NCBI RefSeq assembly: GCF_031599675.1
Contig: NZ_CP134223.1
Span: forward strand, 744,001 to 808,000
Source of the DNA: Paenibacillus pedocola
GTDB taxonomy: Bacteria; Bacillota; Bacilli; Paenibacillales; Paenibacillaceae
Direction: 5' to 3'
Length of the DNA stretch: 64,000 nt
The notes beneath the pieces were generated by a model that searched no databases, was not told the origin of the DNA, and saw only the letters and a program-made list of their open reading frames with translations. Below, piece after piece: positions 1 through 7,997 of the stretch. The translations under genes and the position numbers were made by a program. Each line of letters opens with the position of its first letter. Position 1 is the first letter of the stretch.

Positions 1-2
1 TG

Positions 3-821
3 GGCATCTCCGCCTATAATGAAGAAACTGGACGCGGACTGCTGCGCCATGTCGTCGTGAAGAAAGCCTTCCGCACCGGTGAAATGATGCTCGTCCTCGT
101 AACCAACGGCCGTGACATTCCGCATCTGGACGCCTGGCTCGGCAGCATCCGGGAACAGCTCCCGGATGTAGTCAGCATCTGCCAGAACGTGAACACCCAG
201 CGCACAAATGTCATCTTCGGCAACGAAACCCGTGTCCTGTGGGGCAGAGATGTTATCTATGACTATATCGGTGATGTGCAGTTCGCCATCTCCGCCCGAT
301 CATTCTATCAGGTAAACCCGGCACAGACTGAAGTACTATACGGTAAAACTGTAGAATATGCCGGACTGACTGGCAACGAAACGGTTATTGATGCCTATTG
401 CGGTATCGGAACAATCTCGCTGTTCCTGGCGCAGCACGCGGCTAAGGTATACGGAGTGGAGATTGTGCCTGAAGCTATTGAGGATGCCCGGGGAAATGCC
501 CGCCTTAATAATATGAACAACGTAGTGTTCGAGGTTGGCGCGTCCGAGGACGTAATTCCAAACTGGAAAGAGCAAGGCGTCACGCCGGACGTCATCGTCG
601 TCGATCCGCCGCGTAAGGGCTGCGATCCTAGGTTATTAGAGACAATTCTTACGATGAAGCCGGAGCGAGTGGTGTATGTGTCGTGTAATCCATCGACACT
701 TGCGAGGGATTTACGGGTACTGGAGGATGGCGGGTACAAGACAATGGAGGTAACTCCAGTGGATATGTTCCCGCATACCGTGCATGTGGAGTGCGTAATA
801 TGGATGGAGAGAAGGGGCTAG
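3..821 (+). CDS. rlmCD: 23S rRNA (uracil-5-)-methyltransferase, 5' truncated by window edge
   Basis: This is the C-terminal part of a TrmA/RumA-family enzyme that makes 5-methyluridine in 23S rRNA using S-adenosylmethionine. The open frame runs in from the window edge. Visible family motifs are the SAM-binding [14 protein letters not shown], the DPPRKGCDP loop and [13 protein letters not shown], which carries the nucleophilic cysteine. The last residues after HVEC (VIWMERRG) do not look ancestral: the same HVEC codons recur at 7734, followed by a different tail and a stop. I infer that an integrative element supplied the present 3' end. The gene stops 9 bp before the end of an opposing recombinase remnant. 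Family identity is secure; the Gram-positive RlmCD assignment is inferred. Confidence 0.93.
   Translation, partial: GISAYNEETGRGLLRHVVVKKAFRTGEMMLVLVTNGRDIPHLDAWLGSIREQLPDVVSICQNVNTQRTNVIFGNETRVLWGRDVIYDYIGDVQFAISARSFYQVNPAQTEVLYGKTVEYAGLTGNETVIDAYCGIGTISLFLAQHAAKVYGVEIVPEAIEDARGNARLNNMNNVVFEVGASEDVIPNWKEQGVTPDVIVVDPPRKGCDPRLLETILTMKPERVVYVSCNPSTLARDLRVLEDGGYKTMEVTPVDMFPHTVHVECVIWMERRG
783..794 (+). repeat. Left attachment-site repeat (attL) inside rlmCD
   Basis: CATGTGGAGTGC occurs here as the HVEC codons of rlmCD and again, identical over 12 bp, at 7734-7745. The two copies bracket the recombinase remnant and five cargo genes. Rum/rlm genes are known 3'-end insertion sites for serine-integrase ICEs in streptococci. 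The exact crossover dinucleotide cannot be read from one sequence. Confidence 0.75.
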
Positions 822-830
822 CCGATATGG

Positions 831-1327
831 CTATGCCCCTTGTTTTAATGGGTTTTGGAAGTTGCAACTGATTTCGATAGTACCGTCTTCGTGAACGTCA
901 ACACGGTTAATCATCTTGTGAATCATATCCCTCAGTATTTCCTCGTTACTTACGTCTAGCGCGGCGAAATTCATTAACTCAGCCTTGAATGCCGATACAC
1001 GCGATTCCGTATCATGTTCGTGGGCGCGATTTCTACTTGAAGTCGCGCCCCACGTTCCTCTAATGCTTGGCGTTCGTTCTTTACCGCTAAAGAACAAGCG
1101 TTGAACATTTCCTTTTCAATATCGCCGCTAGTCCATTTCCTCGTAAGCTGTACAAGTTCCCTATCCAATTTACTGATTTCGCGTTGAACCTTATCGAGTT
1201 CCTCAACGGCATTATTTTTCTTGATTCCTGCTCGTTGAATTGTAACGTCCACAAGGGATTGCATATTTAGCGAGTTATCAATTAAATCCTTTAGGTGTGT
1301 AAGGACAGCTAACCGGAGTTTACCCAT
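831..1327 (-). pseudogene. Large serine recombinase remnant (C-terminal part, frameshifted)
   Basis: Two overlapping reverse frames together give the C-terminal region of a large serine recombinase. The upstream frame (974-1327) holds the charged helical segment of the coiled-coil region (VEELDKVQREISKLDREL). The downstream frame (831-1097) ends with the typical tail RDMIHKMINRVDVHEDGTIE. A frameshift near 1030-1060 separates them, and the N-terminal catalytic resolvase domain is absent upstream. The gene ends 9 bp from the rlmCD stop and beside attL, the usual place for such an integrase. The island should therefore be unable to excise by itself. The family call rests on motif resemblance, not a search. 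Confidence 0.7.
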
Positions 1328-1755
1328 CTTTGCGCCGCGCCAAATTTCTCTGAAAAGTGCTTACCTGCAATAATCGGTTATAAATAAAAAAACCATATTG
1401 AAAATACAATTCTAAGCCAACTTAACCCCGCCAATTATGACAAAACTCTTTACGGAACTTATGCGCCCAAATCGTAACTGCATGTGAGCTATTCTTGCTA
1501 TTAATATTTTATAAGAAAGATTAGGTTGGCAATATTTTAGCTTAATTTCAAATGGGATTTGTCGATTACTGAAAGTCACTAATTTAGTCCGGGACAATAA
1601 ATTGCCTAGTAGGCAATCATAATAAAAAAGATGAAAAGCATCAAGCATTTATATAGGCATAGTTATCTAGGTCAATATATCTAAAAATCAGATCAACATA
1701 AAAGGTAGTTTGTGTTATTATTTGGATAGGAAAAATAAGGACGTGGTGATTTATT
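1328..1755. other. AT-rich gap between recombinase remnant and ABC-3C operon
   Basis: About 430 bp of AT-rich DNA with no supportable gene. The missing N-terminal part of the recombinase should have been here, so a deletion joint near 1330-1400 is likely. The operon promoter is presumably in the last 100 bp, but I see no clear sigma-A boxes. Confidence 0.5.
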
Positions 1756-2862
1756 TTGATAGAAATTGAAAAAGATACGGTGGATATAGCAGAGCCTGTG
1801 GTTTCGGTTAAATTATCAAATACAGATTTATTGTTAGGAAAAGTAATTGAACCTATTAAGAGGCTACAAGTTATCTCCGACAAAGACTTTGAAGACCTTG
1901 TGAGAGAGTGGTCATGCGGCTATTTAAAAAATAAGTATGTCAAAGTACGAAGATGTGGCGCGGCAGGGGATATGGGGAGAGATGTTATAGCATATGTTAG
2001 CTATGACAAAAAAAATGATTTGATATGGGATAATTATCAATGTAAACATTATAATGCTCCTTTAGCCCCAAGTAGTATTTGGATTGAACTAGGAAAGCTA
2101 TGTTACTACTCTTTTATAAAAGAGTACTCAATACCTAGAAAGTATTATTTTGTAACACCCAATGGCGTCTCAACAAAGCTATCTAATTTAATTGACTCAC
2201 CCAATAAACTAAAAGAGGGACTAATAAAAGAGTGGAATGATAAATGCCAGAATCACATTATCACAGGGAAAAAGATTGATTTAGTAGGGGACTTTCTTTC
2301 TTATGTAGAAGGTTTTGATTTTTCAATATTTGATGACATTGATCCACAAGAATTAATTGAGCAACACTCTAAAACTAAATATTTTTTCTATAGGTTCGGA
2401 GGGATACATAAAACCCGTCCTGAACCTGTTGAACCGCCCGAGAAAGTAACTACCACAGAGTTGCTTTATGTTAAAAAATTACTTGAGGCTTATTCGGACA
2501 ATCATAAGTCTAAAATAAATGACATTTTACAACTTCCAAACCACTCTAATTATTTTAATCATTTCAATAGACAAAGAAAGTGTTTCTATTCTGCCGAATC
2601 TTTAATGTTATTTGAGCGGGATACTCTTCCCCCAGGTGTTAATGCTTACGAAGATTTAAAACAAGAGGTTTATGATGGAGTAATAGACATAATAGAGTCT
2701 AAACATGATGATGGATTTGAGCGTGTTAAAGCGGTTTGCAAAGCCGCAAGAAGCATTAATGTCCCAAGCTATCCATTATACACTTCTGTTAAAGGGAATG
2801 ACTTAAACGGCTTATGTCACCATTTGGCAAATGAAGATAAGATAATAAGTTGGGTGGATTAA
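1756..2862 (+). CDS. ABC-3C system effector with Mrr-like restriction nuclease domain
   Basis: First gene of a three-gene ABC three-component conflict operon. Residues about 35-130 look like an Mrr-type restriction endonuclease domain: FEDLVREW helix, then GAAGDMGRD (Asp76), then a strand with QCKHY (Gln95, Lys97), matching the D...QxK catalytic pattern. The remaining 240 residues would be the ABC-3C C-terminal domain that docks the effector to its partners; I cannot assign the subtype. TTG is taken as the start because GGTGAT lies 5 bp upstream and no other start fits the fold. The stop is 3 bp before the middle-component gene. In this family the effector is thought to be held and released by the ATPase; DNA cleavage here is inferred from the motif. 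Confidence 0.75.
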   Translation: MIEIEKDTVDIAEPVVSVKLSNTDLLLGKVIEPIKRLQVISDKDFEDLVREWSCGYLKNKYVKVRRCGAAGDMGRDVIAYVSYDKKNDLIWDNYQCKHYNAPLAPSSIWIELGKLCYYSFIKEYSIPRKYYFVTPNGVSTKLSNLIDSPNKLKEGLIKEWNDKCQNHIITGKKIDLVGDFLSYVEGFDFSIFDDIDPQELIEQHSKTKYFFYRFGGIHKTRPEPVEPPEKVTTTELLYVKKLLEAYSDNHKSKINDILQLPNHSNYFNHFNRQRKCFYSAESLMLFERDTLPPGVNAYEDLKQEVYDGVIDIIESKHDDGFERVKAVCKAARSINVPSYPLYTSVKGNDLNGLCHHLANEDKIISWVD

Positions 2863-2865
2863 ATA

Positions 2866-3369
2866 ATGCCAAATAACACCGAATTGATAGGCTTTAATTC
2901 TTCTTTTGAAGTTGGTCTAAGAGCTCTTGTTATCCTTGGAATAGCCTCATCTAAAAATTTAGATTTACAAAGACTAATCTACTATGATTATTTGGTAATA
3001 CATTCGAGTGATATCGGAGAGATTCATAGTCCTCAGTCCATACACCCAGATACTCCACATAGATCAGGGGGGATTATTGTAAGACGAAAAGCTATGCAGG
3101 AGGGCTTAGAACTAATGTACAGCAAGAGCTTGATTAACATTGTATATGATGAAAATGGTATAAGCTATTCGGCTTCAGAATTGACAATACCTTTTCTTAA
3201 CTTACTAGAATCTTCCTACAGTAAAAGATTATATGACAATGCCGAATGGGTTTTGAATTATTTCTCTAAATTCTCTGATGAAGAATTAAGAGCATTTATT
3301 GAAAAAAACATTAATAAATGGGGCGGAGAATTTATGTATGAGGCATATGTAAGGGGAGGTATTGAATGA
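2866..3369 (+). CDS. ABC-3C system middle component (MC2-like)
   Basis: A 167-residue protein matching the small middle component of ABC-3C systems by position, length and pattern: FNSSFEVGLRAL near the start, LDLQRLIYYDYLVIHS, the conserved PHRSGGIIVRR, and a C-terminal KWGGEFMYEA. This component, predicted to be winged-helix-like, bridges the effector and the ATPase. It begins 3 bp after the effector stop, with GGTGG upstream of its ATG, and overlaps the next start by an ATGA arrangement, so the three products are translationally coupled. The MC2 subtype is recalled from family descriptions and was not searched. Confidence 0.75.
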   Translation: MPNNTELIGFNSSFEVGLRALVILGIASSKNLDLQRLIYYDYLVIHSSDIGEIHSPQSIHPDTPHRSGGIIVRRKAMQEGLELMYSKSLINIVYDENGISYSASELTIPFLNLLESSYSKRLYDNAEWVLNYFSKFSDEELRAFIEKNINKWGGEFMYEAYVRGGIE

Positions 3370-5210
3370 CTACAGAGGGCTTCTATATAACAAAGCTACG
3401 TTTGGAAGGCAATGAAGAGTTGTTTTCAGAAATAGAACTAAAGAAAGGTCTTAATGTAATTGTCGGTCCGACGAATACAGGGAAATCATACATATTTGAT
3501 TGTATAAATTATATGCTAGGTGGAAAGGATGCTCCTGAACAAATAGATGAGGTCATTGACAATGGATACCACACTATTTTTATGGAGATAGAAAGTAACA
3601 GGGGTCAAAGGTTTACTTTTAGAAGAGGGCTTTCTGGAGGAAACTTCATAAAGTATAATTGCCCTTTAAATCAGTTGACACAAGATACCTCATATGAAAC
3701 TCTTTCTCAAAAACATAGCGGTAAGAAAGATAGTATGTCAAGGTTCTTAATGTCTTTATCAGGATTTGAAGAAACAAATTTATATATTAAAACCAACCTA
3801 GCTAATAAATTAAATCGTTTTACTTATAGAAATTTCAATGATTTCGTATTGATAAATGAGATGAAAATAATCTCAAAAGAATCACCTGTTCATTCAGATA
3901 ACAATAAGACAAAAACAGCTGAAGAATCCGCATTTAGACTAATACTAACTAATAAAGATGACAGCCAATTAACTGAAAATTTTAAAGAGAACAGTTCGAA
4001 TACATCCGTTACTGTTCAAATAGAATTAATTGATAGTTTAATTAATACCTTGGACTTGAATACAACACGAGTCCTGCTAGCGTCAAACGAGGACATTGAG
4101 GCGCTTATCAATAATTTAACTGTTAAGAGGAGTGGAATTAGTTCTGATATTGAAAGTTTATCAAAAAGTAGAAAAGTCTTATGGACTGAGATTCAACAAT
4201 GTGAATCTAAAATGTTATCTACAAATGAATTGCTGAAGAGATTTCGTTTATTAAATGATCAGTACAAAACAGATATCGATAGAATTTCTTTTTTAATAGA
4301 GGGTGAGCATTATTTTTCTTTGTTGAATTACGAGAAGTGCCCTACCTGTGATCAGACTATTAAAAATGGGATACTCACATGTTCGCATATAGAAAAAGAC
4401 CAAAAACAGGAATCGTATAGAATTGAACTCCAGAAAATTTCACTGCATCGTGAGGATCTACTTAATACAATCACAGTAATGGAAGAAGAATTTGATTTAT
4501 TAGTTAGTGAATTAGAGAATAAGAAAAATGAGTATAACCGTTTGAGTAAAATAATAGATGAACAATTAGAACCCCAAAGTTTCATTGTGCAGGAAGAACT
4601 CCGAAAGGTCCTAGAAACGCAGAAATATATTAATGAAACAGAAGAAAAGAAAAACACACTAAATAAGTTGCTCAACGAGAAAAGAAAACTACTAGGTCTT
4701 ATCGGAAGTGAGTCTGAAGCAGAAATTGATAATACCCCTGTTGTAAATGATTACTCCAGTTATTATGAAAAACTATGTGAAAGTATTCAATATTATTTAA
4801 AAGGTTGGAAATACCCAGGATACGAAGATATTAAATTCGATAATAGACAGAAAGATATTATTATTTCAGGAAAGTCAAGAAGGCTATTTGGTAAAGGTTA
4901 TCGTTCAATTTCTTATAGTGCTTTTGTGTTGGGCTTGATGCGATATTGCAATCAAAATGGCTTGCCCCACCCCGGTTTAGTTGTTCTTGATTCTCCAATT
5001 ACCTCGTACAAAGAGGAAGACGGAGACGAAGATAAGACTTCTGAGGATTTACAAGCAAGGTTTTTCGAGTATTTATCCCAATTCCCCTACAATAATCAGG
5101 TAATCATTTTAGAGAACAAAATACCTCCGAAGAATGTGATTCAAAATATTAATTATATCGAATTTACAAAAAATCACGATAGAGGTCGGTATGGATTTAT
5201 TGTATTTTAG
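3366..5210 (+). CDS. ABC-3C system ATPase (DUF3732-like, Rad50/SMC-type)
   Basis: A 614-residue SMC/Rad50-like ATPase. Walker A is GPTNTGKS (residues 34-41). Long coiled-coil arms surround a CPTC zinc-hook-like motif near residue 325. The C-terminal half holds the signature region and a Walker B with D-loop in LVVLDSPITSYKEE. This layout matches DUF3732 ATPases, the motor component of ABC-3C systems. The start is set by GGGAGG 6 bp upstream and the ATGA overlap with the middle component. No membrane segments are visible, so it should be cytoplasmic. It is predicted to sense invading nucleic acid and control the nuclease encoded first in the operon. Confidence 0.8.
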   Translation: MTTEGFYITKLRLEGNEELFSEIELKKGLNVIVGPTNTGKSYIFDCINYMLGGKDAPEQIDEVIDNGYHTIFMEIESNRGQRFTFRRGLSGGNFIKYNCPLNQLTQDTSYETLSQKHSGKKDSMSRFLMSLSGFEETNLYIKTNLANKLNRFTYRNFNDFVLINEMKIISKESPVHSDNNKTKTAEESAFRLILTNKDDSQLTENFKENSSNTSVTVQIELIDSLINTLDLNTTRVLLASNEDIEALINNLTVKRSGISSDIESLSKSRKVLWTEIQQCESKMLSTNELLKRFRLLNDQYKTDIDRISFLIEGEHYFSLLNYEKCPTCDQTIKNGILTCSHIEKDQKQESYRIELQKISLHREDLLNTITVMEEEFDLLVSELENKKNEYNRLSKIIDEQLEPQSFIVQEELRKVLETQKYINETEEKKNTLNKLLNEKRKLLGLIGSESEAEIDNTPVVNDYSSYYEKLCESIQYYLKGWKYPGYEDIKFDNRQKDIIISGKSRRLFGKGYRSISYSAFVLGLMRYCNQNGLPHPGLVVLDSPITSYKEEDGDEDKTSEDLQARFFEYLSQFPYNNQVIILENKIPPKNVIQNINYIEFTKNHDRGRYGFIVF

Positions 5211-5223
5211 GAATAACTAACAT

Positions 5224-5257
5224 AGCGAATACTGTCACATCGAAAAGCTGTCTACTT
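5224..5257 (+). repeat. Imperfect direct repeat, left copy, flanking the two-gene module
   Basis: AGCGAATACTGTCACATC followed by a short variable stretch and TGTCTACTT recurs with few changes at 7690-7720 (AGCGACTACTGCCACATC, then TGTCTATTT). The copies bracket genes 5367-7485. The right copy lies just inside attR, so it may be an element end that was duplicated when the second module was added. Confidence 0.6.
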
Positions 5258-5366
5258 AAATTTGGTTGGATTTCTTTAGAATAATATCGACCAAAGCAAG
5301 GTTTTTTACAAATTGACTCGAATTGAATTAATAGGGTAAATAATTTTATAGAAAGAGGGTATTTAT

Positions 5367-5759
5367 ATGGAACTAATCGTAGTAGAAAATGTTGAGTTTA
5401 CTAAAGCAATAGATGAGGTTAATAATTTATTCACTTCTGAACAAAAAGAAAAATATAAAATTGTACCTAGGAATATTGAGTTTAATTTCGGTGATTTAGA
5501 AATATGGTTTGGAGCTATTACAGCTGTTTATACGGTAATTCAAATCGTAGATTTGGGTGGAAAAAAAGTAAATGAAATGGTGAAGAACAGAGAGTTGAAA
5601 TATGAAAAAGACCAAGAGACGTTTGAAATTAAAGATGTGAAGCAAAAAAATAGCGATTATTTTATCACCGTTGAGGATAAGGAAGTGAAAATATCTGTGA
5701 AGAAAGAAGATAAAGCATATTCAATTAAAATTGATAATGTAAAAAGTTTAGGGAAATAA
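5367..5759 (+). CDS. Small protein of unknown family, partner of the next gene
   Basis: A 130-residue protein that I do not recognise. The N-terminal third is mixed alpha/beta; residues about 50-70 (WFGAITAVYTVIQIVDLGG) form one hydrophobic helix; a charged helix follows; the last 45 residues are strand-forming and lysine/glutamate rich. The start has GAGGG 8 bp upstream. Its stop lies 1 bp before the next ATG, so the two genes are almost certainly co-translated. The layout loosely recalls small constant companions of effector proteins in bacterial conflict systems, which is only an analogy. Its place inside the rlmCD island, directly after ABC-3C, makes a defence role plausible but unproven. 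Confidence 0.6.
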   Translation: MELIVVENVEFTKAIDEVNNLFTSEQKEKYKIVPRNIEFNFGDLEIWFGAITAVYTVIQIVDLGGKKVNEMVKNRELKYEKDQETFEIKDVKQKNSDYFITVEDKEVKISVKKEDKAYSIKIDNVKSLGK

Positions 5760-5760
5760 A

Positions 5761-7485
5761 ATGAATAAAAATGTGAGTTTCGCAAATCTTCAAAAGTGGA
5801 GTGTGAATTGGAAAGATGTATCGGATATTGCCATTTGTAGGCATGAATTAATACACTCAGAATTTTTTATTCATACGGTATATGGCTCTTACCAATCTTT
5901 AATTAGCAAATTAATAAAACAACATTCTGATGATAACCCCGACTACAGAAATCAGTTATTAATACTAAATTATGAGTTATATAAGCAAAGTGTATATGCT
6001 CATGAAGTAGTTGCTACTTACTGTTCAATAAAACAACTAGATGTAGAATTAATAGAAAATTATCTTTGTACCTTATCAACAGAGTATATGAACTATTACA
6101 ATACTCTGTCTAAATTAATAGATCCATACTTTAAGAGTACATATATGCAATATTTAGTTGGGCATAGATTAGTAAGTCTTTGCTTTGACTCCTACATCAG
6201 AAATGATATAGAAAGTTGTTTGGGAAGCTATAATTGCTATATTGATAAAACCAATTCACCGAACTATAGACTTAATGAAATATTGAGCAATATTAATGAA
6301 AACGATTTAAAAAATCTGGATAATAGTTTGAAACTTTTCTTGGACAAAGAGATAGTTAAATTTATTAAAGAATTTGATTATCAAAAGGAGGAAGATTGGA
6401 AAGAGATTAATCTGCAAAATCAAAATACACTAAACAAATTATTTGGAGATCATATTTATGACTATTTAAGAGAACTACTTGAAAATCGAAATGTAATTAA
6501 ATGCTCATATATTGAAGAGGAACAGGAGGGGTTTTTAGAGGTAATAAATAATCTTGATAAGAATTTGTCTGTGAAAATATTATCTGAGTATGACTTTGAA
6601 AAGCTTAAGATAGCAGGATTAGAACAATCTGACTATGATGTGATTGGTAATATGCATATTAATAATAGTCAGATTAATAATCATGCAAAATATAGATTCA
6701 ATGAAAACGTTGTAACGCCTGAGAAAATCCCAGTTTTTGAACATGGACATTGGCCAGTATTAAATGAGCTTTCGGTTATTCACACGGATAAAATATATGA
6801 TCCAGATAAAAAGGATGATGTTTGGTTTGCTGTGAAGACAAGGAACTCAGATTATCAAACGTCTGCTTGTTGTATTAATAAGAAAATGTACATGGATATA
6901 CTAAATAATAATGTTAATACTCATATATTTGACAATAATGAAATAAATACAAATATCATTGGTATTCATGCTAGTTGCTTTAACGATACTTTCGAAAGTA
7001 TAGAAAAAAGAATACTTGAAAGTATAAATTCTATATTCCTAGGCGATCAATATTATGTGATTAGTAAAAACAATAGACAAAAAAATCAACAGAGACATCT
7101 AGAATCCAAGATGAAAAACGTTTTGTGGTATATGCACGGAGATTTTATAGCATGGATTAATTTCTTGCTCAGTACCAAAAAAGTTAAGTGTATGACAGTG
7201 CAGTTTAATGATAATAACGCAACTAATCTTGATCTATTGGTTTCGAAGAAGTTAAAGAATAGTATATTTTTTGGAGCTGTGGTTTTCTATTCAGATTACC
7301 TTCCGGGGACATTTATTAGATATTTTAATGTGAGTTCATACCAACTCGCATATTTAAGAATACTAGAATTGATAAATAGTAAACGTTTAATTGTCGAAGA
7401 TCATTCAAAATCTACACGAAGGTTCCATGAAAAGAAGGTTATTCGAGCTTTTAAGGTGATTGAATCGGTTTGGGAGTTTTATTAG
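5761..7485 (+). CDS. Large protein of unknown family, putative conflict-system component
   Basis: A 574-residue, Asn/Ile/Lys-rich protein without a motif I can assign: no Walker A, no clear nuclease triad, no signal peptide. Residues 1-170 are helical with several His and Cys positions (HELIHSEFFIH, YAHEVVATYC). Residues about 190-260 are acidic and coiled. A central segment carries PVFEHGHWPVL. The C-terminal third is alternating strand and helix (VKCMTVQFNDNNATNLDLLV, SIFFGAVVFYSDYLPG). It follows the 130-residue gene by 1 bp. Composition is as AT-rich as the ABC-3C operon, unlike core genes, which supports transfer. Function unknown. Confidence 0.6.
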   Translation: MNKNVSFANLQKWSVNWKDVSDIAICRHELIHSEFFIHTVYGSYQSLISKLIKQHSDDNPDYRNQLLILNYELYKQSVYAHEVVATYCSIKQLDVELIENYLCTLSTEYMNYYNTLSKLIDPYFKSTYMQYLVGHRLVSLCFDSYIRNDIESCLGSYNCYIDKTNSPNYRLNEILSNINENDLKNLDNSLKLFLDKEIVKFIKEFDYQKEEDWKEINLQNQNTLNKLFGDHIYDYLRELLENRNVIKCSYIEEEQEGFLEVINNLDKNLSVKILSEYDFEKLKIAGLEQSDYDVIGNMHINNSQINNHAKYRFNENVVTPEKIPVFEHGHWPVLNELSVIHTDKIYDPDKKDDVWFAVKTRNSDYQTSACCINKKMYMDILNNNVNTHIFDNNEINTNIIGIHASCFNDTFESIEKRILESINSIFLGDQYYVISKNNRQKNQQRHLESKMKNVLWYMHGDFIAWINFLLSTKKVKCMTVQFNDNNATNLDLLVSKKLKNSIFFGAVVFYSDYLPGTFIRYFNVSSYQLAYLRILELINSKRLIVEDHSKSTRRFHEKKVIRAFKVIESVWEFY

Positions 7486-7689
7486 TTTTCAAATATTCTT
7501 TTCATCAAACTTAATCGTATCTTTAATCATATTAGTGAAAATTTCATTTATTTTCTCTGAATATCTTGATTTCTTAGATCAGTTGCCAAGTATGAATTCG
7601 CCGCCATCTTTCAACCTAACTCACTTCACCTCAAGTTTACAGTTCATACGGTAGTGAGTTAGTAGTAATGTAAAATGAGTTCATAAACA

Positions 7690-7720
7690 AGCGACTACTG
7701 CCACATCAAGTTGTCTATTT
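7690..7720 (+). repeat. Imperfect direct repeat, right copy, flanking the two-gene module
   Basis: Counterpart of the copy at 5224-5257. It ends 13 bp before the attR repeat, so it belongs to the right end of the island. The span 7486-7689 between the last stop and this repeat holds no gene I can support. Confidence 0.6.
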
Positions 7721-7733
7721 TATGCAACCCGCA

Positions 7734-7769
7734 CATGTGGAGTGCTGTGTGTCGCTCGTAAGAAAGTAA
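7734..7769 (+). pseudogene. Displaced 3' end of rlmCD at the right attachment site (attR)
   Basis: Twelve bases identical to 783-794 are followed, in the same reading frame, by codons giving HVECCVSLVRK and then TAA. This looks like the C-terminus of a RumA/RlmCD protein, more so than the current tail of the intact gene. It has no upstream coding sequence and no start, so it is not translated alone. The simplest reading is the gene end pushed 6.9 kb away when the island inserted. It fixes the right boundary of the island between about 7734 and 7745. Confidence 0.75.
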
Positions 7770-7810
7770 GATTATAAGAGCCACATTTACCTACTATATT
7801 AAACTGTTAG

Positions 7811-7837
7811 AGCCTAAGCGGAGTCAGCGCTTGGGCT
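7811..7837 (+). terminator. Hairpin after the displaced rlmCD end
   Basis: AGCCTAAGCG and CGCTTGGGCT pair over 10 bp (one G-U) around a short loop. The T-run after it is poor, so termination would be weak. Its position 40 bp after the displaced stop fits an old rlmCD terminator. Confidence 0.4.
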
Positions 7838-7997
7838 ATCCTTGTGAGGAGATACTGTAGTAGAGCCAATTTGAAAGATGTTCAGGAAATGGAAGGGGAT
7901 TGAAGAAATATGTCGAACTGTTATGAGGGTAATGATTATTTGTAACAATCTGGCACGAGGCTGGAAGTATACTCATGAAGGATTGAGAGGTTTGAGT

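Noticed and set aside
7460..7654. 64-codon ORF after the 574-residue protein
   Set aside because: Starts inside the previous gene, lacks a ribosome site and shows no protein-like pattern beyond AT-rich hydrophobics.
7878..7997. N-terminal extension of the DUF262 protein
   Set aside because: The extra 40 codons lack family similarity and a ribosome site, while the ATG at 7998 has GAGAGG at good spacing.
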